From: JACQXX01 sp964639175
Lineage (GTDB): Bacteria; Acidobacteriota; Blastocatellia; Chloracidobacteriales; Chloracidobacteriaceae
DNA length: 6,482 nucleotides
Assembly (NCBI GenBank): GCA_964639175.1
Contig: CAZXCE010000497.1
Span: 1 to 6,482 of the forward strand
Direction of reading: 5' to 3'
The notes below the pieces were generated by a model. It saw nothing but the letters and a program-made list of their open reading frames with translations. It was not told the origin of the DNA and ran no database searches. The position numbers and the translations under genes are program-made. Shown in pieces: positions 1 to 5,295 of this stretch (the stretch's first letter is position 1; every line of letters begins with the position of its first letter).

Positions 1-56
1 AATGAAGAATGAAGAATGAAGAATGAAGAATGAAGAATGAAGAATTGAGAATGAAA
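1..56 (+). repeat. Heptamer tandem array, left arm of cassette
   Basis: Eight consecutive 7-base units without spacers: six perfect AATGAAG (1-42), one AATTGAG (43-49) and a degenerate AATGAAA (50-56). The array is cut by the window start, so its true length is unknown. The same units occur in reverse orientation at 445-507 and in the same orientation at 6400-6434. With the reverse array it brackets the four-helix-bundle gene. The last degenerate unit runs into the AAAAGG that precedes the gene's first ATG. The repeats are directly visible; a role as an element end is inference. Confidence 0.95.
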
Positions 57-63
57 AGGTTAA

Positions 64-441
64 ATGGAAAATATGAATGAGTTTAATTCATCAAAAAGAA
101 TCCAGGACCGGGCATTTGAGTTTTCTTGTCGTATTGTCAAACTGTACCAGTTCCTTGAAAAACAGGGTGAATTGGGAAGGGTTTTAGGGAAACAAATTCT
201 CCGGTCTGGAACTTCAATTGGGGCAAATCTTGAAGAGGCAAGCGTTGGTCAAAGTCGGGCGGATTTTATTTCAAAGTGTAGTATCAGTTTGAAATAAGCC
301 AGGGAAACATACTATTGGCTCAGATTGTTTCAGGCATGTTCAATCGTTCCAGTTGAAAGAATCACTTTACTCCAGAAGGAGGCAAACGAAATAATCTCAA
401 TTTTAACCACTATTTTGAGAAACGCCCGGCAACACAAGTAA
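64..441 (+). pseudogene. Four-helix-bundle (23S rRNA intervening-sequence / S23 type) protein, broken by an in-frame stop
   Basis: The frame from ATG 64 gives 77 residues and stops at TAA 295-297. The same frame then continues without another stop to TAA 439-441, and the whole reads as one 125-codon gene of the family's usual size. The first part has family features: RAFEFSCRIVKLY, then LGKQILRSGTSIGANLEEA and RADFISKCSISLK. The second part resumes exactly where the family continues: ARETYYWLRL, then LLQKEANEIISILTTILRNAR. The family normally has a Glu after the conserved LK, so one G-to-T change (GAA to TAA) explains the break. Helices 1-2 and part of 3 lie before the stop, the rest after. 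AAAAGG at 54-59 lies 4 bases before ATG 64; ATG 73 is the alternative start. Family members occur in intervening sequences of 23S rRNA genes and are related to the Avd protein of diversity-generating retroelements; their general role is unknown. No reverse transcriptase or variable repeat is seen here. A sequencing error or readthrough is possible instead of decay. Confidence 0.82.
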
Positions 442-444
442 TAG

Positions 445-507
445 ATCAATTCTCAATTCTCAATTCTCAATTCTCAATTCTTCATTCTCAATTCTTCATT
501 CTTCATT
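445..507 (-). repeat. Heptamer tandem array, inverted right arm of cassette
   Basis: Nine 7-base units. Read on the minus strand from 507 they are AATGAAG, AATGAAG, AATTGAG, AATGAAG, then AATTGAG four times, and a final AATTGAT (451-445). They are the reverse complement of the family at 1-56, so the two arrays form long imperfect inverted repeats around the broken gene. The array begins 4 bases after the holB stop codon and ends 3 bases after the four-helix-bundle gene's stop, so it fills nearly the whole space between two convergent genes. No typical intrinsic terminator (GC stem plus T run) is present. Confidence 0.95.
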
Positions 508-511
508 CTGA

Positions 512-1501
512 TTAAACTTTCGACGCGATAAACTCCAGAAACATGGCTTCAAGCTGCATGGTTCGGTTGGCATTGCGAACCATGTTTTTCCGAATATTTT
601 CAAAGCGGCGAAGGAGTTCAGCCAGTCGTTCAATTGTGAATTGCTGACTGATTGATTTGAGTCTGGTGAGGACGTCCAGGTGTATCAATTTTTCTGGTTC
701 GACGTTGTTCAACAGATAAAGAACATCGTGGAGAACGCTTTCAATCAGGTTTAAGCGGGCTTCAAATTCATCGCGCTCTTTTTTTCCAAAATGTGTTGCG
801 GCTTTAAACAATCGAACGCGCTGGGTGCCTTTGCCGAGCAATTCAATGAGTTCCAGGGCTTCTTTGCGCATTGCGCGATATTCTGTGAGGTCAATTCCGG
901 TGACTCGACCGGGGCTTCCAAGGGCAATGCGCGCCAGGAGCTGGTTTTCTTCAACTGGCCGCCTGACATTTTGACTCAGGTAGGCCTCCATTTCAGCAAT
1001 GGTCAGTGGTTGAAAACGAAAGATTTGACATCGTGAGCGGATGGTCTCAAGTAATGCCTGGGCATTAGGGGTGACCAAAATCAGAGAGGTGTGAACTGGT
1101 GGCTCCTCCAGCATTTTGAGCAGCGCATTGGCCGCATTGAGGTTCATCCGTTCGGCTGAATCAAAAATCACGACTCGTCGGTTTCCTTCAAACGGTTCAA
1201 AACTCAGCTTTTCAAGTTCGGTCCGGATTTGAGCAACTTTAATGAAAGCACCATCTGGCGAAATTAACTGAACGTCGGGATGTTCTTTTTTCTCAATTCG
1301 CAGACAGGTGGCACAGTGCCCACAGCCAGCAAAAGGGGACACCGGGCAGTTATATGCCTGAGCCAGGGCCAGGGCAAATTGACGTTTCCCGATTCCTTCT
1401 GACCCTGTGAACAGCAGCGAATGCGGAAGCCGATTTTGCCCAAGTCCCCGAAGCAAAAGATCTTTGAGTGGTTGATTCCCAAATAATTGATCAAATGACA
1501 T
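512..1501 (-). CDS. holB: DNA polymerase III subunit delta'
   Basis: Clamp-loader subunit that, with delta and tau/gamma, opens the sliding clamp and loads it on primed DNA during replication. The 329-residue length is normal. AAA+ features appear in order: N-terminal LPHSLLFTG, Walker A GSEGIGK at residues 33-39, a zinc module with Cys 52, 60, 63 and 66, Walker B VVIFDSAE (110-117), the LLKMLEEPP segment (127-135) and the SRC motif (156-158). A helical C-terminal domain follows. Walker A keeps its lysine (Lys39), unlike the E. coli protein, which lacks a consensus P-loop; nucleotide binding is therefore possible here. tau/gamma (DnaX) is the main alternative, but that protein is usually longer with a C-terminal extension, so delta' fits better. 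The ATG start matches the family N-terminus, although no clear Shine-Dalgarno precedes it. The ATP-grasp gene lies 43 bases upstream on the same strand, so co-transcription is plausible; tmk, a frequent neighbour in other bacteria, is not adjacent. Confidence 0.93.
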   Translation of the reverse strand: MSFDQLFGNQPLKDLLLRGLGQNRLPHSLLFTGSEGIGKRQFALALAQAYNCPVSPFAGCGHCATCLRIEKKEHPDVQLISPDGAFIKVAQIRTELEKLSFEPFEGNRRVVIFDSAERMNLNAANALLKMLEEPPVHTSLILVTPNAQALLETIRSRCQIFRFQPLTIAEMEAYLSQNVRRPVEENQLLARIALGSPGRVTGIDLTEYRAMRKEALELIELLGKGTQRVRLFKAATHFGKKERDEFEARLNLIESVLHDVLYLLNNVEPEKLIHLDVLTRLKSISQQFTIERLAELLRRFENIRKNMVRNANRTMQLEAMFLEFIASKV

Positions 1502-1519
1502 AAAGCTGACAGGTCAGTA

Positions 1520-1539
1520 CCACCTGCGTGAGCGGGTGG
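1520..1539. other. Small hairpin between the ATP-grasp gene and holB
   Basis: CCACCTGC (1520-1527) and GCGGGTGG (1532-1539) form an 8-base stem around GTGA. In plus-strand RNA the stem has one G-U pair. In the minus-strand transcript of the flanking genes it has one A-C mismatch. No T run follows on the minus strand, so it is not a convincing terminator. It could weaken readthrough into holB or be chance. Confidence 0.3.
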
Positions 1540-1544
1540 GGATT

Positions 1545-2891
1545 CTATTCCAGAATTAACAACGGCGCTTCACCGCCGCCAGAAGATACATTGACCAGTG
1601 ATGTGGCCGCCAGCCGAACCATTCCACCTTCAACCTGGTTGTTAAACAGGTAAGGATCAAAATCAACCAGCAGTTCGTGGGTTTCAATCTGGTCAGTAAA
1701 GAGCGGAATTTTGATTTTTTGAACCGGAACCCGTTCCTGCACCACATAATCATGGTTGGTGGCCAGTTTGATAGCGTTTTCCCAGGCTGCTTGATCCACG
1801 TCCCACCCAATCACCACGCCGTGACCACCGTAATCGTCACTTGGTTTGAGAACCAGATGACTCCGGTTTTGAGAAATAAAATCAAGTAAATCAATCGGTT
1901 CGCCTTTATGGGTGGATTTGCCGTCTTGAACCAGGCGTGTCCAGGGAACGTGGTTGCGAAAGACCTGTACCTGTTCCGGTGTGAACAGATGTTCAAATTG
2001 TTCGTCGCTGAGAATGGCAAACCCGGCTTTTTTGTGGGCAATTTTAGCCCGAAACGAGTTGATCATGCAGACCCGATGATCTGCATAGGCACGCACGAGT
2101 GGGTGGGTTTCGTCAAATTTCTCCAGGAATTCATGGATGATCACCCGTTTGTAAAAGATATCAATTTCGAAATCGCCATATCTGAGTACCTGATTATCAT
2201 ATTCCAGTTCGTGAGGATCGCAGATGACCGTTGGGTAGCCCTGTGATTCAAAGTAGATCTTCAAAACTTCAAATTCACTCCAGGTTGGAACACCGCGCCA
2301 GTCCACAATGCCAATGTGTGGTTTGTCTTTGGTGCCACCCCAGGCCCGGTAGGTTTCAAGCAGGGCCCGCAGCAGTCGCGTTTGTGGGTCGGGGATCCAG
2401 TGGGGAAATTGCTCAAGAAACTCCTGCAAATGAGGAAGTTTGTAGAAAATATTATTCATCAAGGCCTGGTCCGAGATTCCAGCCGGAGTTTCGGCGTTAT
2501 ACTCCAAGAACTGAAATCCGGTGTCAGTACAAAAGGTGTCCAGGCGACTGGTCACACAGAGCCGGGGATAGCCTGGATCCAGCCGGGCCATCGCTTCTTC
2601 TTTTGGGGTCAGCCCAAGCAAGGACATAATCTGCGGATTTTGGAGGGCGACAGTCGCCAGATGTTCAAATGCCGTCGCCAGAGATTCCGCTGCCCGGCTA
2701 ATGGCTTCATATTGCGACCGATGCAGAATATGGGGACGCAAAAATGGGCACAAGGGCCGTGTTCCATGGAGTAGTCCTTGAGCCCGTTCAGCCGCAAGGA
2801 GCTGATCAAAAAGAGCCGGGCTGAGTGAGGTGTCCTGGGCAATCCGCTGGTCAAGCCAGGCCAGAGCCGGCACAAGAGCTGGGTGAGTCAT
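1545..2891 (-). CDS. Circularly permuted ATP-grasp protein, glutathionylspermidine synthase-like
   Basis: A 448-residue protein with the layout of circularly permuted ATP-grasp ligases, the fold of the synthetase domain of glutathionylspermidine synthase. Visible motifs: FLEYNAETPAG (about 128-138), comparable to the EYNADTP segment of that family; FEIDIFYKR (241-249); NSFRAKIAHKK (278-288); the nucleotide-binding stretch LVLKPSDDYGGHGVVIG (346-362); VVQERV (383-388); and the C-terminal EGGMVRLA with NVSSGGGEAP (421-443), where family members place metal and phosphate ligands. The enzymes activate a carboxylate with ATP and join it to an amine; the substrate here cannot be told. The N-terminal amidase domain of E. 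coli Gsp is absent. The reading frame is open from a GTG at 2939, but ATG 2891 is preferred because AAAGGA lies 9 bases before it and the GTG has no ribosome site. No signal peptide is seen, so it is probably cytoplasmic. It lies just upstream of holB and diverges from dnaK. Family confidence is good, function low. Confidence 0.8.
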   Translation of the reverse strand: MTHPALVPALAWLDQRIAQDTSLSPALFDQLLAAERAQGLLHGTRPLCPFLRPHILHRSQYEAISRAAESLATAFEHLATVALQNPQIMSLLGLTPKEEAMARLDPGYPRLCVTSRLDTFCTDTGFQFLEYNAETPAGISDQALMNNIFYKLPHLQEFLEQFPHWIPDPQTRLLRALLETYRAWGGTKDKPHIGIVDWRGVPTWSEFEVLKIYFESQGYPTVICDPHELEYDNQVLRYGDFEIDIFYKRVIIHEFLEKFDETHPLVRAYADHRVCMINSFRAKIAHKKAGFAILSDEQFEHLFTPEQVQVFRNHVPWTRLVQDGKSTHKGEPIDLLDFISQNRSHLVLKPSDDYGGHGVVIGWDVDQAAWENAIKLATNHDYVVQERVPVQKIKIPLFTDQIETHELLVDFDPYLFNNQVEGGMVRLAATSLVNVSSGGGEAPLLILE

Positions 2892-2900
2892 AGCGGTAAA

Positions 2901-2906
2901 TCCTTT
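2901..2906 (-). promoter_or_regulatory. Ribosome binding site deciding the ATP-grasp start
   Basis: On the minus strand this reads AAAGGA, 9 bases before ATG 2891-2889. The upstream in-frame GTG at 2939 has no comparable site, so the shorter 448-residue protein is favoured over a 464-residue one. Confidence 0.7.
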
Positions 2907-3081
2907 AAAAAGAGGGAAGTTTGAGAACAGAAACCACACCGTGGGGCTGGAATTGGTGCGCGCGATACTCTAGCGGAAGAGGGCCGAATTCGCCATGAAA
3001 AAATGAGATCAGGGTGGCTCGCGTTTGGGAGTGCTGCACGGAGGTGACGGGAAGAAATCGGAAAAAGGTTGGGTGTCTTAA

Positions 3082-3099
3082 TGTCAAAAAAACTTGACA
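3082..3099. promoter_or_regulatory. Perfect inverted repeat TGTCAA-N6-TTGACA at the dnaK -35
   Basis: TGTCAA (3082-3087) and TTGACA (3094-3099) are exact reverse complements separated by AAAAAC. The right arm is the -35 box itself, so a bound dimer would block the promoter. No matching -10 exists on the minus strand, so it is not simply a divergent promoter. It overlaps the HAIR-like site; at most one of the two readings needs to be right. Confidence 0.35.
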
Positions 3100-3113
3100 A
3101 GGATACACTCAGG
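3093..3113 (+). promoter_or_regulatory. HAIR-like (HspR) candidate operator over the dnaK promoter
   Basis: CTTGACA (3093-3099), 7 bases, then ACTCAGG (3107-3113). The HAIR consensus known for the MerR-family heat-shock repressor HspR is CTTGAGT-N7-ACTCAAG, so 11 of 14 positions match with exact spacing. It covers the -35 and most of the spacer, where a repressor would act. Part of the left match is shared with any TTGACA -35 box, which weakens the case, and no hspR gene lies in the window. Confidence 0.35.
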
Positions 3114-3122
3114 TATTACACT
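3094..3122 (+). promoter_or_regulatory. Predicted dnaK promoter, housekeeping sigma type
   Basis: A perfect -35 TTGACA (3094-3099) is followed after exactly 17 bases by TACACT (3117-3122), which matches the -10 consensus at four of six positions. Transcription would start near 3129, giving a 5' UTR of about 80 bases. The site does not resemble the sigma-32 heat-shock consensus (CTTGAA with a CCCCAT-type -10), so heat control, if any, would come from a repressor. TACACTC also occurs at 3104-3110 inside the spacer. Confidence 0.6.
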
Positions 3123-3140
3123 CGGCCCAGATTCAACAAT

Positions 3141-3163
3141 GGCTGTTCCTGCTAGACACAGCC
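3141..3163 (+). other. 5' UTR hairpin upstream of dnaK
   Basis: GGCTGT (3141-3146) pairs with ACAGCC (3158-3163) around an 11-base loop, inside the predicted dnaK leader and about 30 bases before the ribosome site. A modest 6-bp stem; it may stabilise the mRNA or be chance. Confidence 0.35.
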
Positions 3164-3195
3164 GGAATTAATACCTTCTAAAAGGAATATGGGTT

Positions 3196-3200
3196 GGAGG
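3196..3200 (+). promoter_or_regulatory. dnaK ribosome binding site
   Basis: GGAGG lies 7 bases before ATG 3208. A strong site that fixes the dnaK start and fits abundant translation. Confidence 0.85.
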
Positions 3201-3207
3201 CAATCAG

Positions 3208-5133
3208 ATGGGCAAGATTATTGGAATTGATTTAGGAACAACAAATTCGGTCGTTGCCGTGATGGAAGGCGGCGAACCGGTAGTGATTACAAATGCTGAA
3301 GGAGCACGCACGACTCCATCAGTGGTGGCTTTTACCAAAGATGGAAATCGTCTGGTAGGGCAGGTCGCCAAACGTCAGGCGGTGACCAATCCCGAAAACA
3401 CAATTTATTCCATCAAGCGCTTTATGGGACGTCGGTTTAACGAAGTCTCCGGCGAGATTGCTCAGGTGCCGTTTTCAGTTCAGCCGGCTTCCAACGGGGA
3501 CGTTCGAGTAATGGCTGGCAGCAAGGAATGGGCGCCGCCGGAACTGTCAGCGATGATCTTGCAGAAGTTGAAAACCGCTGCTGAAGAATACCTGGGACAA
3601 CCCGTGACTGAAGCCGTGATTACCGTTCCGGCCTATTTTAACGATGCCCAGCGGCAGGCCACCAAAGATGCTGGACGGATTGCTGGCTTAGACGTCAAGC
3701 GCATTGTGAATGAACCAACCGCCGCCGCCCTGGCTTATGGGTTGGACAAGAAAAAAGAAGAAATCATTGCCGTGTTCGACTTCGGTGGCGGTACGTTTGA
3801 TATTTCAATTCTGGAAGTCGGCGAAGGCGTGGTCGAAGTGAAAGCCACCAACGGCGATACCCACCTGGGTGGCGATGACATTGATAAACGCCTGATCGAG
3901 TGGATCATTTCCGAATTCAAAAAGGATCAGGGAATTGATATTTCTGCTGACAAAATGGCGTTACAGCGGCTCAAAGAAGCGGCTGAAAAAGCCAAGATGG
4001 AACTGTCGTCAGCGCTGGAAACCGAGATTAACCTGCCGTTTATCACGGCTGACGCCTCTGGACCAAAACACCTGGTCATGCGTCTGACCCGGGCCAAGTT
4101 TGAGAGCCTGGTGGATGATATTCTGCGCCGGACGCTCGAACCCTGCCGACTGGCGATGGAAGATGCGGGAATGAAGCCGTCGCAAATTCATGAAGTCGTG
4201 CTGGTTGGTGGGTCAACCCGCATCCCGAAAGTCCAGCAACTGGTGCGTGAATTCTTTGGCAAAGAGCCGAATAAATCGGTAAACCCGGATGAAGTGGTGG
4301 CGGTTGGGGCGGCAGTTCAGGCTGGTGTCTTGGCTGGCGATGTCAAAGACCTGCTGCTCCTGGATGTGACCCCGTTGTCACTGGGGATCGAAACCCTGGG
4401 CGGTGTCACCACGGTGTTGATTCCGCGTAACACCACGATTCCGACCCGCAAGAGCGAAGTCTTTTCAACGGCGGCTGATAACCAGACTTCGGTTGAAGTC
4501 CACGTATTGCAGGGCGAACGCCCAATGGCCCGTGACAACCGGACCCTGGCCCAGTTCCGATTGATTGGTATTCCGCCAGCGCCACGTGGCGTTCCTCAAA
4601 TTGAAGTCACCTTCGACATTGATGCCAACGGGATTGTGAACGTTTCGGCCAAGGATTTGGGCACTGGCCGTGAGCAGAAAATCACCATTACTGCGAGTTC
4701 AGGACTGGCCAAGGATGAAATTGATCGGATGGTTCGCGATGCTGAGTCAAACGCAGCGACTGACCAGCAGCGTCGCGAGCAAATCGAATCGAAAAACCGA
4801 CTTGACTCGCTTGTGTACCAGACTGAAAAAGCGCTGTCTGAAAATCGGGATAAAGTTGATGCGGCCACCATCAGCGAGATTGAAGCGGCACTCAGTGAAT
4901 CAAAATCCAAGCTGGAAACAGCCAGTCTGTCAGAGTTGAACAGCCTGTATGAAAAACTCAGCCGTAGTTCACAAAAACTGGCTGAAGTTATTTATCGTCA
5001 GGGTGGGGCTGGGGCTCCTCCAGGCGGATCAGCTACAGGCGCCTCGGCCTCAGCCGGCGCTGGCGGCTCAACGACCCGCTCAGATGACAATGTGATTGAT
5101 GCCGAATATGTTGATGTGGACGACAAGAAATAG
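3208..5133 (+). CDS. dnaK: Molecular chaperone DnaK (Hsp70)
   Basis: Cytoplasmic ATP-driven chaperone that binds exposed hydrophobic peptide segments, stimulated by DnaJ and recharged by GrpE. The 641 residues are full length. The three Hsp70 signatures are present: IDLGTTNS (7-14), VFDFGGGTFDIS (189-200) and VVLVGGSTRIPKV (about 330-342). The hydrophobic interdomain linker KDLLLLDVTPLSLG (about 380-393) leads into the beta-sandwich peptide-binding domain. A helical lid and a Gly/Ala/Ser-rich tail follow, ending in NVIDAEYVDVDDKK, like the conserved acidic C-terminus of bacterial DnaK. Lobe I has the extra segment around residues 78-110 that diderm DnaKs carry and Gram-positive ones lack. A strong GGAGG ribosome site sets the start. 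dnaJ follows after 162 bases on the same strand; grpE is not between them or elsewhere in the window. No damage or unusual residue was seen. Confidence 0.98.
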   Translation: MGKIIGIDLGTTNSVVAVMEGGEPVVITNAEGARTTPSVVAFTKDGNRLVGQVAKRQAVTNPENTIYSIKRFMGRRFNEVSGEIAQVPFSVQPASNGDVRVMAGSKEWAPPELSAMILQKLKTAAEEYLGQPVTEAVITVPAYFNDAQRQATKDAGRIAGLDVKRIVNEPTAAALAYGLDKKKEEIIAVFDFGGGTFDISILEVGEGVVEVKATNGDTHLGGDDIDKRLIEWIISEFKKDQGIDISADKMALQRLKEAAEKAKMELSSALETEINLPFITADASGPKHLVMRLTRAKFESLVDDILRRTLEPCRLAMEDAGMKPSQIHEVVLVGGSTRIPKVQQLVREFFGKEPNKSVNPDEVVAVGAAVQAGVLAGDVKDLLLLDVTPLSLGIETLGGVTTVLIPRNTTIPTRKSEVFSTAADNQTSVEVHVLQGERPMARDNRTLAQFRLIGIPPAPRGVPQIEVTFDIDANGIVNVSAKDLGTGREQKITITASSGLAKDEIDRMVRDAESNAATDQQRREQIESKNRLDSLVYQTEKALSENRDKVDAATISEIEAALSESKSKLETASLSELNSLYEKLSRSSQKLAEVIYRQGGAGAPPGGSATGASASAGAGGSTTRSDDNVIDAEYVDVDDKK

Positions 5134-5176
5134 TCCATTTCACACATCGGAACCGAATCACCAGGTAGAGGGAACA

Positions 5177-5219
5177 TGAGGAGAAGGCTTTGCTGTCAGG
5201 AAAAATGGCTTTCTCCTCA
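5177..5219 (+). other. Strong hairpin, possible attenuator or processing site
   Basis: Left arm 5177-5189 pairs with right arm 5207-5219. Nine outer Watson-Crick pairs (TGAGGAGAA with TTCTCCTCA) continue through a G-U, two G-C pairs and a final U-G, with a 17-base loop. No T run directly follows; the nearest T6 is at 5237-5242 inside the next structure. It is therefore not a standard terminator. Confidence 0.6.
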
Positions 5220-5272
5220 ACCTGTTTCTGGCCTGATTTTTTGCAGGTTCTTTCGCCTGAAATTGTACTCAT

Positions 5273-5288
5273 TCAACCTGTGTTGAGG
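5273..5288 (+). promoter_or_regulatory. dnaJ ribosome site at the edge of a hairpin
   Basis: TGAGG (5284-5288) is the best ribosome site, 7 bases before ATG 5296. TCAAC (5273-5277) pairs with GTTGA (5282-5286) around CTGT, a 5-bp stem extendable by a U-G pair (5272 with 5287), so the stem covers most of the ribosome site. This could lower dnaJ translation until the stem opens. The stem is short, so control is only a possibility. Confidence 0.45.
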
Positions 5289-5295
5289 CTGCCTT

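Larger units (their letters stand above)
1..507 (+). mobile_element. Putative IVS-like cassette: inverted heptamer arrays around a four-helix-bundle gene
   Basis: Two arrays of the same heptamer family in opposite orientation (1-56 and 445-507) enclose one small gene (64-441) and almost nothing else. Pairing the arms from the outside inward, units 1, 2, 4 and 7 match perfectly and the others differ at two of seven positions, so a transcript could fold into a long stem with the gene in the loop. This layout recalls the intervening sequences of 23S rRNA genes, which have complementary ends and sometimes encode an S23-type protein. No transposase, IS end, target duplication or rRNA flank is visible. 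Mobility is inferred, and the left boundary is outside the window. Confidence 0.4.
2892..3207. promoter_or_regulatory. Divergent intergenic region between the ATP-grasp gene and dnaK
   Basis: 316 bases without a supported gene. The right part holds the dnaK promoter, two candidate operators, a 5' UTR hairpin and the dnaK ribosome site. The left part (about 2907-3080) must contain the promoter of the minus-strand ATP-grasp gene, but I see no convincing -35/-10 pair there. A minus-strand open frame across 2888-3100 overlaps the ATP-grasp start and has no family resemblance or ribosome site. No CIRCE element (TTAGCACTC-N9-GAGTGCTAA) is present. Confidence 0.7.
5134..5295 (+). promoter_or_regulatory. 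Structured dnaK-dnaJ spacer
   Basis: 162 bases without a gene but with several inverted repeats: a 13-bp hairpin (5177-5219), competing AACCTG/CAGGTT pairings (5219-5280), and a small hairpin (5273-5286) that runs into the dnaJ ribosome site. TCAACCTGT occurs twice (5217-5225 and 5273-5281). I see no good second promoter, so dnaJ is probably reached by readthrough from dnaK. Such a spacer could give less DnaJ than DnaK by partial termination, RNA processing or reduced translation; this is inference. Confidence 0.5.

Noticed and set aside
64..441. Avd accessory gene of a diversity-generating retroelement
   Set aside because: Avd belongs to the same fold family, but no reverse transcriptase, template repeat or variable target gene is present. 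The flanking repeats are simple heptamers.
1..507. CRISPR array
   Set aside because: The repeats are contiguous 7-base units without spacers, and no cas genes are present.
1506..1517. CTGAC-AG-GTCAG palindrome before holB as terminator
   Set aside because: The usable stem is only about 4 bp, and only three T follow before the holB ATG.
2231..2774. Plus-strand open frames of 132 and 152 codons
   Set aside because: They lie antisense within the ATP-grasp gene, whose motifs are clear. Their translations look like random reading of the opposite strand, rich in Arg, Pro and Gly.
3027..3033. GAGTGCT-like half site suggesting CIRCE/HrcA control
   Set aside because: Only a partial half site is present; the matching TTAGCACTC half at N9 spacing is missing.
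3059..3087. Divergent minus-strand promoter using TTGACA at 3087-3082
   Set aside because: No acceptable -10 sequence lies 16-18 bases downstream on the minus strand.
2888..3100. Minus-strand open frames of about 70 codons in the dnaK upstream region
   Set aside because: They overlap the better supported ATP-grasp start and the dnaK promoter, have no recognisable family features, and lack a ribosome site.
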